47,879 bases of DNA. Source: Spirochaetales bacterium (lineage in GTDB: Bacteria > Spirochaetota > GWE2-31-10). The stretch spans positions 1-47,879 of the forward strand of contig JAGANG010000080.1 of the NCBI GenBank assembly GCA_017624275.1, read 5' to 3'. Made by a program: the position numbers and the translations under genes. The notes below the pieces were generated by a model. The model ran no database searches. It worked only from the letters and a program-made list of their open reading frames with translations, and was not told the origin of the DNA. This document shows, piece by piece, positions 22,997-31,462 of the stretch. The stretch's first letter is position 1; every line of letters begins with the position of its first letter.

Positions 22997-23563
22997 ATGG
23001 ATAAAGTATTTAATTTATTAATAGTCGGTGTAGGCGGACAGGGAACGATTTTGGCAAGTAATATTGTTACTCAGGCTGCTATGAATGCCGGATTGGATGC
23101 TAAAAAAAGCGAAATTCACGGAATGAGTCAGCGTGGCGGAGCGGTATTCAGTCACGTGCGTTTCGGTAAAAAAGTTTACTCTCCGGTTATTGCTAAAGGT
23201 AATGTTGATGTACTTATTTCATTGGAAGAAATGGAAACATTGCGGTGGACTGAATTTTTGAATAAAGACAGTCAATTGATTGTACTTAATAACAGAATTT
23301 TACCGGCAAATACGGCTGAATATCCTCAAGGGCTTACTGATAAAATTAAATCACAATTTAATAATGTGGTTTCTATCGATCCTGAAGAATACAGCAAGAA
23401 ATTGGGCAATGCTAAATATCTTAATGTATTCTTGCTGGGAGTTTTATCTAATTACGTAGAATTACCGGAAGATTGTTGGAAAAATGCGATAGAGTCGCTT
23501 GTTCCTCAAGGAACTTTTGATAAAAACTACGAAGCTTTTCTAACAGGAAAAGAATGTAAATAA
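22997..23563 (+). CDS. iorB: Indolepyruvate:ferredoxin oxidoreductase, beta subunit
   Basis: This 188-residue gamma-type subunit starts with LLIVGVGGQGTILASNIVTQ (about residues 7-26), the glycine-rich nucleotide/CoA-side fold, followed by KKSEIHGMSQRGGAVFSHVR (about 36-55) and VDVLISLEEMETLR. These are standard for the IorB/2-ketoacid oxidoreductase gamma family. It pairs with iorA, which supplies the thiamine site. GGAGTG precedes the ATG. A terminator follows, ending the operon before the ligase gene. The end products (aryl-acetyl-CoA) are substrates or products of the ligase encoded next. Confidence 0.92.
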   Translation: MDKVFNLLIVGVGGQGTILASNIVTQAAMNAGLDAKKSEIHGMSQRGGAVFSHVRFGKKVYSPVIAKGNVDVLISLEEMETLRWTEFLNKDSQLIVLNNRILPANTAEYPQGLTDKIKSQFNNVVSIDPEEYSKKLGNAKYLNVFLLGVLSNYVELPEDCWKNAIESLVPQGTFDKNYEAFLTGKECK

Positions 23564-23577
23564 CTGAATATGTGACA

Positions 23578-23630
23578 GCAGCTATTAATTTTTCACAGAT
23601 AAAAGTGAAAAACTAATCAGCTGCTTTTTT
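23578..23630 (+). terminator. Intrinsic terminator after iorB
   Basis: GCAGCT pairs with AGCTGC and an inner TTTTTCAC with GTGAAAAA; six T residues follow. The two-step stem of about 14 pairs ends the iorAB transcript, so the ligase gene has its own start or depends on readthrough. Confidence 0.88.
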
Positions 23631-23662
23631 GATATGTATAGAAATAAATAGGAGCGTTAATT

Positions 23663-24955
23663 ATGTGGAACGAAAAAATTGAAACTATGAGTCGTGAAGA
23701 AAAAAAGAAATTGCAAAGTGAACGACTTGTAGCACAAGTAAAAAAGCTATACGAAACTGTACCGTTTTATAAGAAAAGAATGGATGAAAAAGGTGTTACA
23801 CCGGCAGATATACAGAGTATCGAAGATATTTCAAAATTACCTTTTATGACAAAAGACGATTTGCGTGAAGTTTATCCTCACGGACTGTTGGCTGTAAAAC
23901 AAGAAGACATCGTAGAAGTTCACATGTCATCGGGAACAACAGGTAAGCCTGTAGTAATGGAATATACAAGAAAAGATATAGACGATTGGGCGGAAGCCGT
24001 AGCTCGTGCTCTTGCAATGAACGGAGTTTCTTCATCAAGCACAATTCAAGTTTCTTATGGATATGGTTTATTTACCGGCGGTTTCGGGATTCATCACGGA
24101 GGTCAAAAAATCGGTGCCAGTGTGATACCTATGTCCGGTGGTAATACAAAAAAACAATTGCAGGTTTTACAAGATTTTCAACCGGAATATTTAGCATGTA
24201 CACCGTCTTATGCGATGTATTTAGCAGAAGCTGCTATTGAAGAAGGTATTGTAGATAAGTTAAACTTGAAATACGGAATATTCGGTGCTGAACCTTGGAG
24301 TGAAGCAATGCGTAAAGAAATAGAATCTAAGCTTAATATTAAAGCTTTGGATATTTACGGTTTGACAGAAATTTCAGGACCGGGTGTAGCAATGGAATGT
24401 GAATATCAAGATATGTTGCACGTAGCAGATGATTTATTTTATCCGGAAATTATAAATCCCGAAACGGGCGAAGTACTTCCTTTCGGTGAAAAAGGCGAGC
24501 TTGTATTTACTACATTGACAAAAGAGGGAACTCCGGTTTTGCGATACAGAACAAAGGATATTACGTTCTTGTCTGAAGAAAAATGTAAGTGCGGACGAAC
24601 TACAATCAGAATGCATCGCCTTATGGGACGAACAGACGACATGCTTATCATTCGTGGTGTAAATGTATTCCCATCTCAAATAGAAGAAGTTTTGTTGAAA
24701 ATAGAAGGTGTAGAACCTCATTATCAATTGGTTGTAGAGCGAAAAGGTAATCTTGATACACTGGAAGTTCAAGTTGAAATGAGCGATAAATTATTTTCTG
24801 ACAGTGTAGGAAAATTGGAAGAAGTTGCAAAAGAAATAGAAAGAAATCTTTATGCGACACTTTCTATTCATGCAAAAATTACATTGGTAGAACCTAAATC
24901 TATTCCTAGAAGTGAAGGTAAAGCCAAACGTGTAATAGATAAGAGAACAATATAA
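23663..24955 (+). CDS. paaK: Phenylacetate-CoA ligase
   Basis: This 430-residue adenylate-forming enzyme converts an aryl acetate, ATP and CoA to aryl-acetyl-CoA, or makes ATP in reverse. Visible landmarks are the P-loop-like SSGTTGKP (about residues 90-97), the adenine site [10 protein letters not shown] (about 232-241), and RTKDITF with the downstream [20 protein letters not shown] (about 322-341), followed by the C-terminal lid with the catalytic-type lysine in [12 protein letters not shown]. The IorAB genes upstream make phenylacetyl- or indoleacetyl-CoA, so the set can conserve energy from aromatic amino acids. AGGAG precedes the ATG. Confidence 0.92.
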   Translation: MWNEKIETMSREEKKKLQSERLVAQVKKLYETVPFYKKRMDEKGVTPADIQSIEDISKLPFMTKDDLREVYPHGLLAVKQEDIVEVHMSSGTTGKPVVMEYTRKDIDDWAEAVARALAMNGVSSSSTIQVSYGYGLFTGGFGIHHGGQKIGASVIPMSGGNTKKQLQVLQDFQPEYLACTPSYAMYLAEAAIEEGIVDKLNLKYGIFGAEPWSEAMRKEIESKLNIKALDIYGLTEISGPGVAMECEYQDMLHVADDLFYPEIINPETGEVLPFGEKGELVFTTLTKEGTPVLRYRTKDITFLSEEKCKCGRTTIRMHRLMGRTDDMLIIRGVNVFPSQIEEVLLKIEGVEPHYQLVVERKGNLDTLEVQVEMSDKLFSDSVGKLEEVAKEIERNLYATLSIHAKITLVEPKSIPRSEGKAKRVIDKRTI

Positions 24956-24971
24956 TCAATAGGAGATAAGT

Positions 24972-25394
24972 ATGAGACAGATTTCAGTATTTTTAAATAA
25001 TGAAAAAGGAAGACTTGAAAAAATTACAGGCTTACTTGCAGAAAAACAAATTGATATAAAATCACTTTGTATTGCAGAAACTGAAAAATTTGGAATCTTA
25101 AGAATGATTGTCAACAATGTAGATGAAGCTGTTGCAGTTTTACATGCTAATGACGTCGTTTGTGATATTGCAAATGTTTTAGCTGTAGAAGTTGACGATA
25201 TTCCCGGTGGGTTGAACAAAGTTTTAACCGTATTCAGTGGTTTGAATATAGAATATATGTATGACTTCCTGGAAAGAACAGATAAGCGTGCCGTAATGAT
25301 TTTCAAATTTTCAGAATTAGACAAAGCTGAAAAGATAGCGGAAGAAAATGGAATGGTTTTACTTTCGGAAGAAAACTTATTGAATAAAGTTTAA
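24972..25394 (+). CDS. Tandem ACT-domain protein
   Basis: This 140-residue protein consists of two ACT-type repeats: residues 1-70 (ISVFLNNEKGRLEKITGLLA and GILRMIVNN) and 72-140 (VLAVEVDDIPGGLNKVLTVF, EYMYDFLERT and AVMIFKF). ACT domains bind amino acids and regulate enzymes. The gene sits 17 bases behind the phenylacetate-CoA ligase, an arrangement common in anaerobes, which suggests aromatic amino acid sensing for the ferment. AGGAG precedes the ATG. There is no DNA-binding domain, so it likely acts by protein contact. Confidence 0.85.
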   Translation: MRQISVFLNNEKGRLEKITGLLAEKQIDIKSLCIAETEKFGILRMIVNNVDEAVAVLHANDVVCDIANVLAVEVDDIPGGLNKVLTVFSGLNIEYMYDFLERTDKRAVMIFKFSELDKAEKIAEENGMVLLSEENLLNKV

Positions 25395-25410
25395 TCTCAA
25401 AAGGCTGTAC

Positions 25411-25439
25411 TTGACATACTAAGGAAAAAGAACTATTAA
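25411..25439 (+). promoter_or_regulatory. Promoter of the riboflavin operon
   Basis: TTGACA (25411-25416) is followed after exactly 17 bases by TATTAA (25434-25439). The start point falls just ahead of the FMN riboswitch. The -35 box is perfect and the -10 box close to consensus. Confidence 0.88.
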
Positions 25440-25448
25440 CAGGAAAGT

Positions 25449-25599
25449 TCTTCAGGGCAGAGTGAGAATCTCGACCGGCGGTAATATAGATAAAATCTAT
25501 TAGCCCGTGTGTACTTTACAAAAGTACTGATCCGTAAAAGACGGAGCCGACAGTAAGATGGGTAGTTTTACCTATTAAGTCCGGATGAAAGAAGAAATG
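25449..25599 (+). promoter_or_regulatory. FMN riboswitch (RFN element)
   Basis: The conserved RFN landmarks occur in order: TTCAGGGCAGAGTG, ACCGGCGGTAAT, TAGCCCGTG, GATCCGTAAAAGACGGAG with GCCGACAGTAAG, and the closing AGTCCGGATGAAAGAAGAAA. They match the six-helix FMN aptamer. Binding of FMN shuts off the riboflavin genes downstream. The aptamer lies between a clear promoter and a terminator hairpin, so it is complete. Confidence 0.95.
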
Positions 25600-25626
25600 A
25601 TGTGTGCTGTGTTGTAGCTGATTTTG

Positions 25627-25668
25627 CCCCTGAAGATATTATTAATGAATATCTTACGGGGTTTTTTT
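25627..25668 (+). terminator. FMN riboswitch expression platform
   Basis: CCCC-TG-AAGATATT (25627-25640) pairs with AATATCTT-A-CGGGG (25649-25661), followed by seven T residues. The ACGGGG of the 3' arm is also the only Shine-Dalgarno-like site before ribD ATG at 25669. The hairpin would therefore both terminate transcription and hide the ribosome site. Confidence 0.85.
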
Positions 25669-26781
25669 ATGCCTGAACGTTATATGAAACGAGCAGTAGA
25701 ACTTGCTGTTATGGGAACCGGTTTTACATCTTTGAATCCGTTAGTCGGTGCTGTTATTGTAAAAAACGACATTATCATCGGTGAAGGATATCATCAAAAA
25801 TACGGCGGACCGCATGCTGAAATAAATGCTTTTCGTGATGCAGATTCTCGCGGGAATGATGTAAGCGGTGCTGATATGTATGTAACATTAGAACCTTGCA
25901 GTCATTACGGAAAGACTCCGCCCTGTGCCGAAGAAGTTATAAAACGGGGAATATCTCGTGTATTTATCGGTATGAAAGACCCAAACCCGCTTGTTGCCGG
26001 ACGGGGACTTTTTATGCTTCAAAAAGCCGGTATAGAAGTAATATGCGGAATCTTAGAAAATGAATGCCGCCGTATAAATGAACCGTTTATAAAGTTTATT
26101 ACCAAAAAATTGCCGTTCGTATGTATGAAAGCTGCCATGACGTTAGACGGAAAAATAGCCACACATACAGGTGATTCAAAATGGGTAAGCAACGAAACAT
26201 CAAGAAAAATAGTTCATCAATTACGAAATAAATATATGGCCATAATGGTAGGTAGTGCGACAGTGATTGCAGACAATCCGGAATTAACTTGCAGATTACC
26301 TGACGGCGGCAGAAATCCGTTACGAATAGTAGTAGACAGCAAAGCAAGTTGTCCGCAAGACAGCAAAGTTTTTCAAGTTACGGAAAATAAAAAAACGATT
26401 ATTGCGGTAACAAACGAAGCACCTGATGATAAATTGGAATGTTTACGTAATGCCGGAATAGAAGTTTTGGTATTACCTAAAGATAAAAACGGCAAAGTAG
26501 ATTTGTGTGCATTAATAAATGAATTAGGCGAAAGAAAGATTGATTCCGTACTTTTAGAAGGCGGCGGAACATTAAATTTCAGTGCATTGCAAGCAGGAAT
26601 TGTAGACCGTGCGGTTATGTTTGTAGCTCCAAAAATTGTGGGCGGTAAAAATGCTAAAACTCCGGTAGAAGGTGAGGGCGTAGAAATAATGTCAGATGCG
26701 ATTGAACTGAACCACATAGAAACGCAAATTATAGAAAATGATTTAATGATAACCGGACTTATAAATAAAAAGGAGGCGTAA
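25669..26781 (+). CDS. ribD: Bifunctional riboflavin deaminase/reductase
   Basis: The start is ATG 25669 (MPERYMKRAVELA); an upstream in-frame ATG at 25624 lies in the terminator and is rejected. The 370-residue protein has an N-terminal zinc deaminase (GGPHAEINA about residues 46-54, EPCSHYGKTPPCAE about 78-91) and a C-terminal NADPH reductase (MTLDGKIATHTGDSKWVSN; LLEGGGTLNFSAL). It deaminates the pyrimidine ring after GTP opening and reduces the ribosyl side chain. It is first in the operon ribD-ribE-ribBA-ribH under the FMN riboswitch, and its stop overlaps the ribE start by one base. Confidence 0.96.
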   Translation: MPERYMKRAVELAVMGTGFTSLNPLVGAVIVKNDIIIGEGYHQKYGGPHAEINAFRDADSRGNDVSGADMYVTLEPCSHYGKTPPCAEEVIKRGISRVFIGMKDPNPLVAGRGLFMLQKAGIEVICGILENECRRINEPFIKFITKKLPFVCMKAAMTLDGKIATHTGDSKWVSNETSRKIVHQLRNKYMAIMVGSATVIADNPELTCRLPDGGRNPLRIVVDSKASCPQDSKVFQVTENKKTIIAVTNEAPDDKLECLRNAGIEVLVLPKDKNGKVDLCALINELGERKIDSVLLEGGGTLNFSALQAGIVDRAVMFVAPKIVGGKNAKTPVEGEGVEIMSDAIELNHIETQIIENDLMITGLINKKEA

Positions 26782-27428
26782 TGTTTACGGGGATAGTAGA
26801 AGAAATTGGAACTGTATCGGCATTATCCGGCGGCAAAATTACCGTCAAGGCGTCTAAGGTGTTGGAACAAAAAGAATTATCCGGTTCCAGTATTGCCGTA
26901 AACGGTGTGTGCCTTACTGTGGCGTCATCTTCGGCTGACAGTTTTACTGCCGACATCATGCCGCAAACATTACGTCTTACCAATCTGGGAAAATTGTCTG
27001 TAGGCAGTAAAGTTAATTTGGAGCGTGCCATGGCAGCGGACGGACGTTTCGGCGGTCATATAGTCAGTGGTCATATCGACGGAACTGGAACGGTTGCGAG
27101 TGTGACTCCGGAAGGAAATGCCGTTTGGCTTACGGTAGATTGTCCGACAGATTTGTTGCGATATATTTTGCCACGCGGAAGCATAGCTATTGACGGAGTA
27201 AGCCTTACTGCGGCTGAAGTGGGGGATTCATATTTTAAAGTTTCATTGATTCCGCATACACGTCAAGAGACTACGCTGTTGAATCATAAAGTCGGTGATA
27301 TGGTAAATCTGGAAACCGATGTTATCGGGAAATATGTAGAACGATTGATGAGTTTTGAAAATAATCAGGCGAAACCGGAAAGTAAAAAAAAGTTATCTTA
27401 TGAGTTTTTAGCTGAAAACGGGTTTTAA
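26781..27428 (+). CDS. ribE: Riboflavin synthase, alpha subunit
   Basis: This 215-residue protein has two lumazine-binding repeats: MFTGIVEEIGTVSAL opens the first (residues 1-90), and GGHIVSGHIDGTGTV opens the second (about 91-190). MFTGIVE and the GHxxxGHIDG motif are diagnostic. It dismutates two molecules of dimethylribityllumazine to riboflavin and the pyrimidine substrate. It overlaps ribD (TAATG) and sits between ribD and ribBA. The residues after about 190 (NNQAKPESKKKLSYEFLAEN) form the usual C-terminal helix of the trimer interface. Confidence 0.96.
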   Translation: MFTGIVEEIGTVSALSGGKITVKASKVLEQKELSGSSIAVNGVCLTVASSSADSFTADIMPQTLRLTNLGKLSVGSKVNLERAMAADGRFGGHIVSGHIDGTGTVASVTPEGNAVWLTVDCPTDLLRYILPRGSIAIDGVSLTAAEVGDSYFKVSLIPHTRQETTLLNHKVGDMVNLETDVIGKYVERLMSFENNQAKPESKKKLSYEFLAENGF

Positions 27429-27461
27429 ATTAAAAGTATTAAACATAAGGAGCTGTGTAAA

Positions 27462-28658
27462 ATGTTAGCAAAAATAGAAGATGCATTGGCAGCATTAAGA
27501 CGCGGAGAAATAATAGTCGTAGTAGACGATGAAAACCGTGAAAATGAAGGGGACACAATTTGTGCCGCAGAATTTGCGACTCTTGAAAATGTAAACTTTA
27601 TGGCGACTTACGCTAAAGGGTTAATCTGTATGCCGATGAGTGCAGAACTTACCGAAAAGTTGGATTTACCGCAAATGTGTGTAGAAAATACTGATAATCA
27701 CTGTACTGCATTTACGGTTTCTATAGACCATGTAAGTACTACAACCGGTATTTCAGCATTAGAAAGAGCCGTTACAGCTCAAAAGGTTGTGGATGATAAT
27801 GCAAAGCCTGAAGATTTTCGCAGACCGGGACATATGTTTCCGTTGACGGCAAAAAAAGGCGGAGTTTTGAAGCGTGACGGTCATACAGAGGCAACGGTGG
27901 ATTTAATGCGATTGGCAGGATTGAAAGAAGCCGGGCTTTGTTGTGAAATTATGAAAGATGACGGAACAATGGCAAGATATGAAGACCTGGTGGAGTTTGC
28001 AGAAAAACATAACTTGTTGATGATTTCTATAGAGCATTTGCAGGAGTATCGTCGCAGAAATGAAATAACAATTTCTCATGAAACGAATGCAAAATTGCCT
28101 ACTCGTTATGGGGATTTTAGAATACATGGATTTGTAGATAAAATTACCGGAGAAGATCACATTGCACTTGTGTTGGGAAATCCTAAGGAACACGAAAAAT
28201 TATTGGTGCGTGTTCATTCAGAATGTCTTACCGGTGATGCTTTCGGGTCGGCAAAATGTGATTGCGGAGAACAACTTGATTTTGCATTAAAATCTATAGC
28301 AAAAGAAGGTGCCGGAATATTAATTTATTTACGCCAAGAGGGACGCGGTATCGGACTAATAAATAAATTGAAAGCGTATGAATTGCAAGAAAAGGGGATG
28401 GATACAGTAGAAGCAAATGTAGCTTTGGGATTTCCGGAAGACGCTCGCAATTATGCAGTCGCGGCTCAGATTTTAAAAATGTTTGAAGTTAAACAGGTGA
28501 GACTGCTTACTAATAATCCTCAAAAAATTGAAGGATTAGAAAAATACGGAATTAACGTAGCTGAGCGTGTGCCTATTGAAATTGCGGCAAAACCGGCAGA
28601 TTTATTTTATTTACAGACAAAGAAACTAAAAATGGGACATATCCTTAAAAATTTATAG
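27462..28658 (+). CDS. ribBA: Bifunctional DHBP synthase/GTP cyclohydrolase II
   Basis: This 398-residue protein fuses two enzymes. The N-terminal half makes dihydroxybutanone phosphate from ribulose 5-phosphate ([13 protein letters not shown] about residues 19-31; [20 protein letters not shown]). The C-terminal half opens GTP ([20 protein letters not shown] about 250-269 with the three zinc Cys, and [20 protein letters not shown]). Products feed RibD and RibH. AAGGAGC precedes the ATG. Both catalytic parts look intact, so the single gene covers the two branch inputs of riboflavin synthesis. Confidence 0.96.
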   Translation: MLAKIEDALAALRRGEIIVVVDDENRENEGDTICAAEFATLENVNFMATYAKGLICMPMSAELTEKLDLPQMCVENTDNHCTAFTVSIDHVSTTTGISALERAVTAQKVVDDNAKPEDFRRPGHMFPLTAKKGGVLKRDGHTEATVDLMRLAGLKEAGLCCEIMKDDGTMARYEDLVEFAEKHNLLMISIEHLQEYRRRNEITISHETNAKLPTRYGDFRIHGFVDKITGEDHIALVLGNPKEHEKLLVRVHSECLTGDAFGSAKCDCGEQLDFALKSIAKEGAGILIYLRQEGRGIGLINKLKAYELQEKGMDTVEANVALGFPEDARNYAVAAQILKMFEVKQVRLLTNNPQKIEGLEKYGINVAERVPIEIAAKPADLFYLQTKKLKMGHILKNL

Positions 28659-28686
28659 AGGATAAAAATAGATAAAAGGAGTAACA

Positions 28687-29148
28687 ATGAAAATTGTAGA
28701 AGGAAATTATATCGGAACCGGCTTGAAAATATGTATTGTAGCAAGCCGTTTTAATGAGTTAATTACAAATAAATTGGTAGGCGGTGCGTTGGATGCATTG
28801 AAACGTCACGGTGTAGCTGATGAAGATATTACATTGGCATGGGTACCCGGTGCGTTTGAAATCCCTTTAGCAGCCGATAAAGCGGCAGCAAGCGGAAAAT
28901 ACGACAGTGTAATTTGCGTAGGAGCAGTAATCAGAGGAGCTACACCGCATTTTGATTATGTTTGTGCGGAAGTATCAAAAGGTTGTGCGACTGCCGGAAT
29001 GAAAAATAATGTACCGGTACTTTTCGGAGTACTTACTACAAACACAATAGAAGAAGCTATCGAACGTGCAGGAACAAAAGCCGGTAACAAGGGTTTTGAT
29101 TGCGGTGTAGGTGCTATAGAAATGGCTAATTTGTTGAAACAATTATAA
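28687..29148 (+). CDS. ribH: 6,7-dimethyl-8-ribityllumazine synthase
   Basis: This 153-residue protein condenses dihydroxybutanone phosphate with the ribityl-pyrimidine to give lumazine. Conserved motifs are visible: [10 protein letters not shown] (about 18-27), [13 protein letters not shown] (about 53-65), [17 protein letters not shown] (about 78-94) with the catalytic His, and [20 protein letters not shown] (about 114-133). The length fits the family. AAAAGGAG precedes the ATG. The last base overlaps the start of a radical SAM gene, tying that gene to the FMN-controlled operon. Confidence 0.96.
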   Translation: MKIVEGNYIGTGLKICIVASRFNELITNKLVGGALDALKRHGVADEDITLAWVPGAFEIPLAADKAAASGKYDSVICVGAVIRGATPHFDYVCAEVSKGCATAGMKNNVPVLFGVLTTNTIEEAIERAGTKAGNKGFDCGVGAIEMANLLKQL

Positions 29149-30101
29149 TGAAAGAGATTTTTAATCTTTATAAAGAGTGCCGATTGTGTCCCAGAGCTTG
29201 CGGTGTAGACAGAACAATAACGCCGGGAGCTTGCGGAGAATCGGCACAATTATCTATCGAAACGGCAGTACTTCATGGTGGTGAAGAGCCTTGCATTTCC
29301 GGTGAAAAAGGCAGCGGAACGATATTTTTCAATGGTTGCGGTTTGCGTTGTATATTTTGTCAAAATATGGAAATAAGCCAAAAGAAAATATTGAAAGCTA
29401 AATATTACACAGAAGATGAATTAGTTGAAATAATGCAAAAGCTTGCAGATTTGGGAGCGACAAATATTAACTTTGTAACGCCCGACCATTATCTGCCGCA
29501 CATTGTTTATGCCGTGAAAAAGTTTCGTGCTGCCGGATACACATTGCCGATTGTGTATAATTGCAGCGGTTGGGAAACGATTGAACATTTAAAATTGGCA
29601 ACGGAAGTTGTAGATGTTTTTCTTATAGATTGTAAGTTTTCATTGCCGGATGTAGCTAGATTTTGCTTACGTGGAAAAAATGAAACTTATCCGCAGGTCG
29701 TATGGAATGCTCTTGAGTTTTTGTATAAGCAAGTGGGAAATTTGCAACTTGATGAAAACGGAATTGCTAAAAGCGGAGTACTGGTTCGGCATTTGGTATT
29801 GCCGGGAATGGTAGAAAACAGCCTTGATATTATAAATGAGTTGTTTTTCCGTTTTGGTGCAGATATTTATTTGAGCCTTATGGCACAATATACGCCGTCA
29901 TTTCTTGATTTACCGGAAAATTGCGGTAATGAAAATTGGCGAGAAAGTCTAAAGCGATGTCTGACAGAAAGCGAATATGGAAAAGTCGTAGATTTGGCGA
30001 GTGATTTGGGATTTGAAAATCTGTATTTGCAAGAACTTCCGGAGCCGGACGACAGATATATTCCGGATTTTGCTTCTCATAAAATGTTTGGGAAGTGGTA
30101 G
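29148..30101 (+). CDS. Radical SAM protein, PflX family (COG1313-like)
   Basis: This 317-residue protein has an N-terminal cysteine cluster (CRLCPRACGVDR, residues 11-22) and the radical SAM cluster CGLRCIFCQ (Cys with three and two residues between, about 65-73), within FFNGCGLRCIFCQNMEIS. Further family landmarks are NINFVTPDHYLPHIV and LPIVYNCSGWET. PflX-like proteins resemble pyruvate-formate-lyase activases but their targets are generally unknown. Its one-base overlap with ribH makes it part of the FMN-controlled operon, though a flavin link is inference. Confidence 0.8.
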   Translation: MKEIFNLYKECRLCPRACGVDRTITPGACGESAQLSIETAVLHGGEEPCISGEKGSGTIFFNGCGLRCIFCQNMEISQKKILKAKYYTEDELVEIMQKLADLGATNINFVTPDHYLPHIVYAVKKFRAAGYTLPIVYNCSGWETIEHLKLATEVVDVFLIDCKFSLPDVARFCLRGKNETYPQVVWNALEFLYKQVGNLQLDENGIAKSGVLVRHLVLPGMVENSLDIINELFFRFGADIYLSLMAQYTPSFLDLPENCGNENWRESLKRCLTESEYGKVVDLASDLGFENLYLQELPEPDDRYIPDFASHKMFGKW

Positions 30102-30114
30102 AATTGTGGGAACT

Positions 30115-30219
30115 AAGAGACAGGTAAGACAGCCTTGTCTCTTTTTTTATACAAAAAATGATTAACTGCCCTGACCTGTATCCCAAAACAGAATTGAGGT
30201 CTGGGCATTAAGTCTGTTC
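30115..30219 (+). repeat. Two-hairpin dispersed repeat, copy A (also terminator of the rib operon)
   Basis: The first hairpin is AGAGACAGG with CCTTGTCTCT, a GTAAGACAG-type loop and seven T residues: a valid terminator. After ATACAAAAAAT comes a second hairpin with CTGACCT and AGGTCTGG arms, closed by GCATTAAGTCTGTT. The same order occurs at 30969-31051 and 40414-40531. It follows the radical SAM gene by a few bases. Confidence 0.85.
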
Positions 30220-30323
30220 GGAATATCAGACTTCCACAGACTTTTTTTATCGCTGTAGGTTTGTTTCTTCTAAAACTTTTTGATATAATATTATGATTAA
30301 TGTTTTACTTGGAGGATAAAATC

Positions 30324-30539
30324 ATGTCATCATTAGCGATACTGGAACAAAAAATAGCTGCTTTGCCGGAAAACTATATAAATGAAGTTCTTGATTTTGT
30401 TGATTTTCTGGTTGCAAAGTCTACGACAAAAAAAGAAGAGAAAAGCTTCCATAGAAAAGCCGGAATAGCAAAAGATTCAGATTTTTATATGGCTCCGGAT
30501 TTCGATGCTCCTTTAGAGTGTTTTAAGGATTATATGTAA
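30324..30539 (+). CDS. DUF2281-type antitoxin of a PIN toxin pair
   Basis: The start was placed at ATG 30324, preceded by GGAGG nine bases upstream; an ATG at 30300 lies before that site. The 71-residue product has the DUF2281 pattern: SLAILEQKIAALPENYINEV followed by LDFVDFLVAKS (a helix that packs on the partner), a Lys/Glu-rich linker, and a C-terminal segment with AGIAKDSDFYMAPDFDAPLE, which resembles the toxin-neutralising tail of this family. The stop overlaps the toxin start by one base (TAATG). Confidence 0.85.
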   Translation: MSSLAILEQKIAALPENYINEVLDFVDFLVAKSTTKKEEKSFHRKAGIAKDSDFYMAPDFDAPLECFKDYM

Positions 30540-30919
30540 TGGAAAAATATTTATTAGATACACATGCTCTTTTGTGGTATCTGTTAGATGATGAAAGTTT
30601 ATCAAGAAAGGCAAAAGAAATTATTGATACAAGTACGTGTTATTTTAGCAAAGTCTCTTTATGGGAAATAGCAATAAAGCAAAGTTTAGGGAAGCTACGA
30701 TATAAAGAAAATATTATATCAATCGCAAATTATTGCAAAAAAGAGTCTTTTTTTGAATGTCCTGTTACAGAATATGATTTTGAACTTATTAAATCTCTTC
30801 CGTTTATCCACAATGACCCTTTTGACAGACTTTTAATCGCCCAAGCGAAAAACTTAAACCTGACATTAATTACAAAAGACATGTTTATTCCTCAATACGA
30901 TGTAAAAACTTTGTGGTAA
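30539..30919 (+). CDS. PIN-domain ribonuclease toxin (VapC-like)
   Basis: This 126-residue protein has the PIN acidic sites: YLLDTHALLWYL with the first Asp (residue 7), KVSLWEIAIK with Glu (about 43), NDPFDRLLIAQA with Asp (about 97) and LITKD with a final Asp (about 117). PIN toxins cut structured RNA such as tRNA or rRNA. It is paired with the DUF2281 antitoxin, and both lie between two copies of a dispersed two-hairpin repeat, which suggests the pair moved as accessory DNA. Confidence 0.9.
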   Translation: MEKYLLDTHALLWYLLDDESLSRKAKEIIDTSTCYFSKVSLWEIAIKQSLGKLRYKENIISIANYCKKESFFECPVTEYDFELIKSLPFIHNDPFDRLLIAQAKNLNLTLITKDMFIPQYDVKTLW

Positions 30920-30968
30920 ATCTCTTCTATAACCAGCAAGAAAAAGACACCGAAACATTTGATATTTC

Positions 30969-31051
30969 ACTCTTGAAAAGCGAAGAGACGGGTAAGACAG
31001 CTTTGTCTCTTTTTTTTATACAAAAAATAATTAATGCCCAGACCTCGATTC
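30969..31051 (+). repeat. Two-hairpin dispersed repeat, copy B (truncated)
   Basis: From ACTCTTGAAAAGCGA through AGAGACGGG, GTAAGACAG, CTTTGTCTCT, eight T residues, ATACAAAAAATAATTAAT and GCCCAGACCTCGATT this copy matches copy C at 40414. It breaks at 31051 where the Rpn fragment stop begins, so its second hairpin lacks the 3' arm. The stem retains pairing through G-T wobbles. Confidence 0.85.
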
Positions 31052-31314
31052 TATACTTTCTCAATCGAATCACCAAAAGCTAATAAAGTTTTCGCTGTTT
31101 CAAGCTTGGCTTGTTGTACACTTTGAGTAATTCCAATAGAAATGTCTTCTTTTGCAGCCTTTTTGGCGGCCTCTTCTGCCTCTGTGTTTAGAAAAATTTT
31201 ATAAGTTCCGTCGTTTAATAGTAATGGCGGATTGCACGTAAGACAAACATTTTCAAAGTGATAAAATGCTTTACCATATAAAAACGGATCAAAAGTACAG
31301 ATAAAAATTACGTG
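31051..31314 (-). pseudogene. Rpn-type PD-(D/E)XK protein remnant
   Basis: An 87-codon open stretch without a start reads VIFICTFDPFLYGKAFYHFE, then CNPPLLLNDGTYKIFLNTEA, an Ala/Lys-rich join, ISIGITQSVQQAKLETAKTL and ends GDSIEKV. This is the C-terminal part of Rpn proteins: FCTFDPF and QQAKLETAK are nearly the same in the full gene at 40767-41594. A stop (TAA, 31317-31315) lies just upstream, and the segment between NTEAEE and EDISIG is shorter than in the edge copy (47471-47879), so both ends and the interior have been lost. Confidence 0.85.
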
Positions 31315-31397
31315 TTATTATGTTTTATTTATATGTGGATTTTGAAGTGGAGAAAGGGATAAATCGAGATTTGGATTTTATGCTGTAGTAAAATAAA
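31315..31397. other. Short intergenic A/T-rich stretch
   Basis: Between the Rpn remnant and the terminator of the DUF697 gene I see only A/T-rich DNA without a supported gene, promoter or repeat. It may contain residual sequence of the decayed Rpn gene, but the reading frame is not open. Confidence 0.5.
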
Positions 31398-31442
31398 AAA
31401 ATGCACCGTGGGGAATCAGACTTAATCCCGGCGGTGCATTTT
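31398..31442 (-). terminator. Terminator after the DUF697/TPR-Clp operon
   Basis: AAAATGCACCG (31398-31408) pairs with CGGTGCATTTT (31432-31442). On the minus strand the stem is followed by TTTATTTTAC, so it ends the minus operon. The loop contains GGGAATC and GATTAAG words. Works for either strand to a degree. Confidence 0.85.
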
Positions 31443-31462
31443 GCTTTTTACAGTAAATAAAA

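Noticed and set aside
25624..25668. Longer RibD beginning at an ATG in the riboswitch platform
   Set aside because: That ATG lies just before the terminator stem, whose sequence the extension would encode, and has no ribosome site; MPERYMKRA at 25669 fits the family start.
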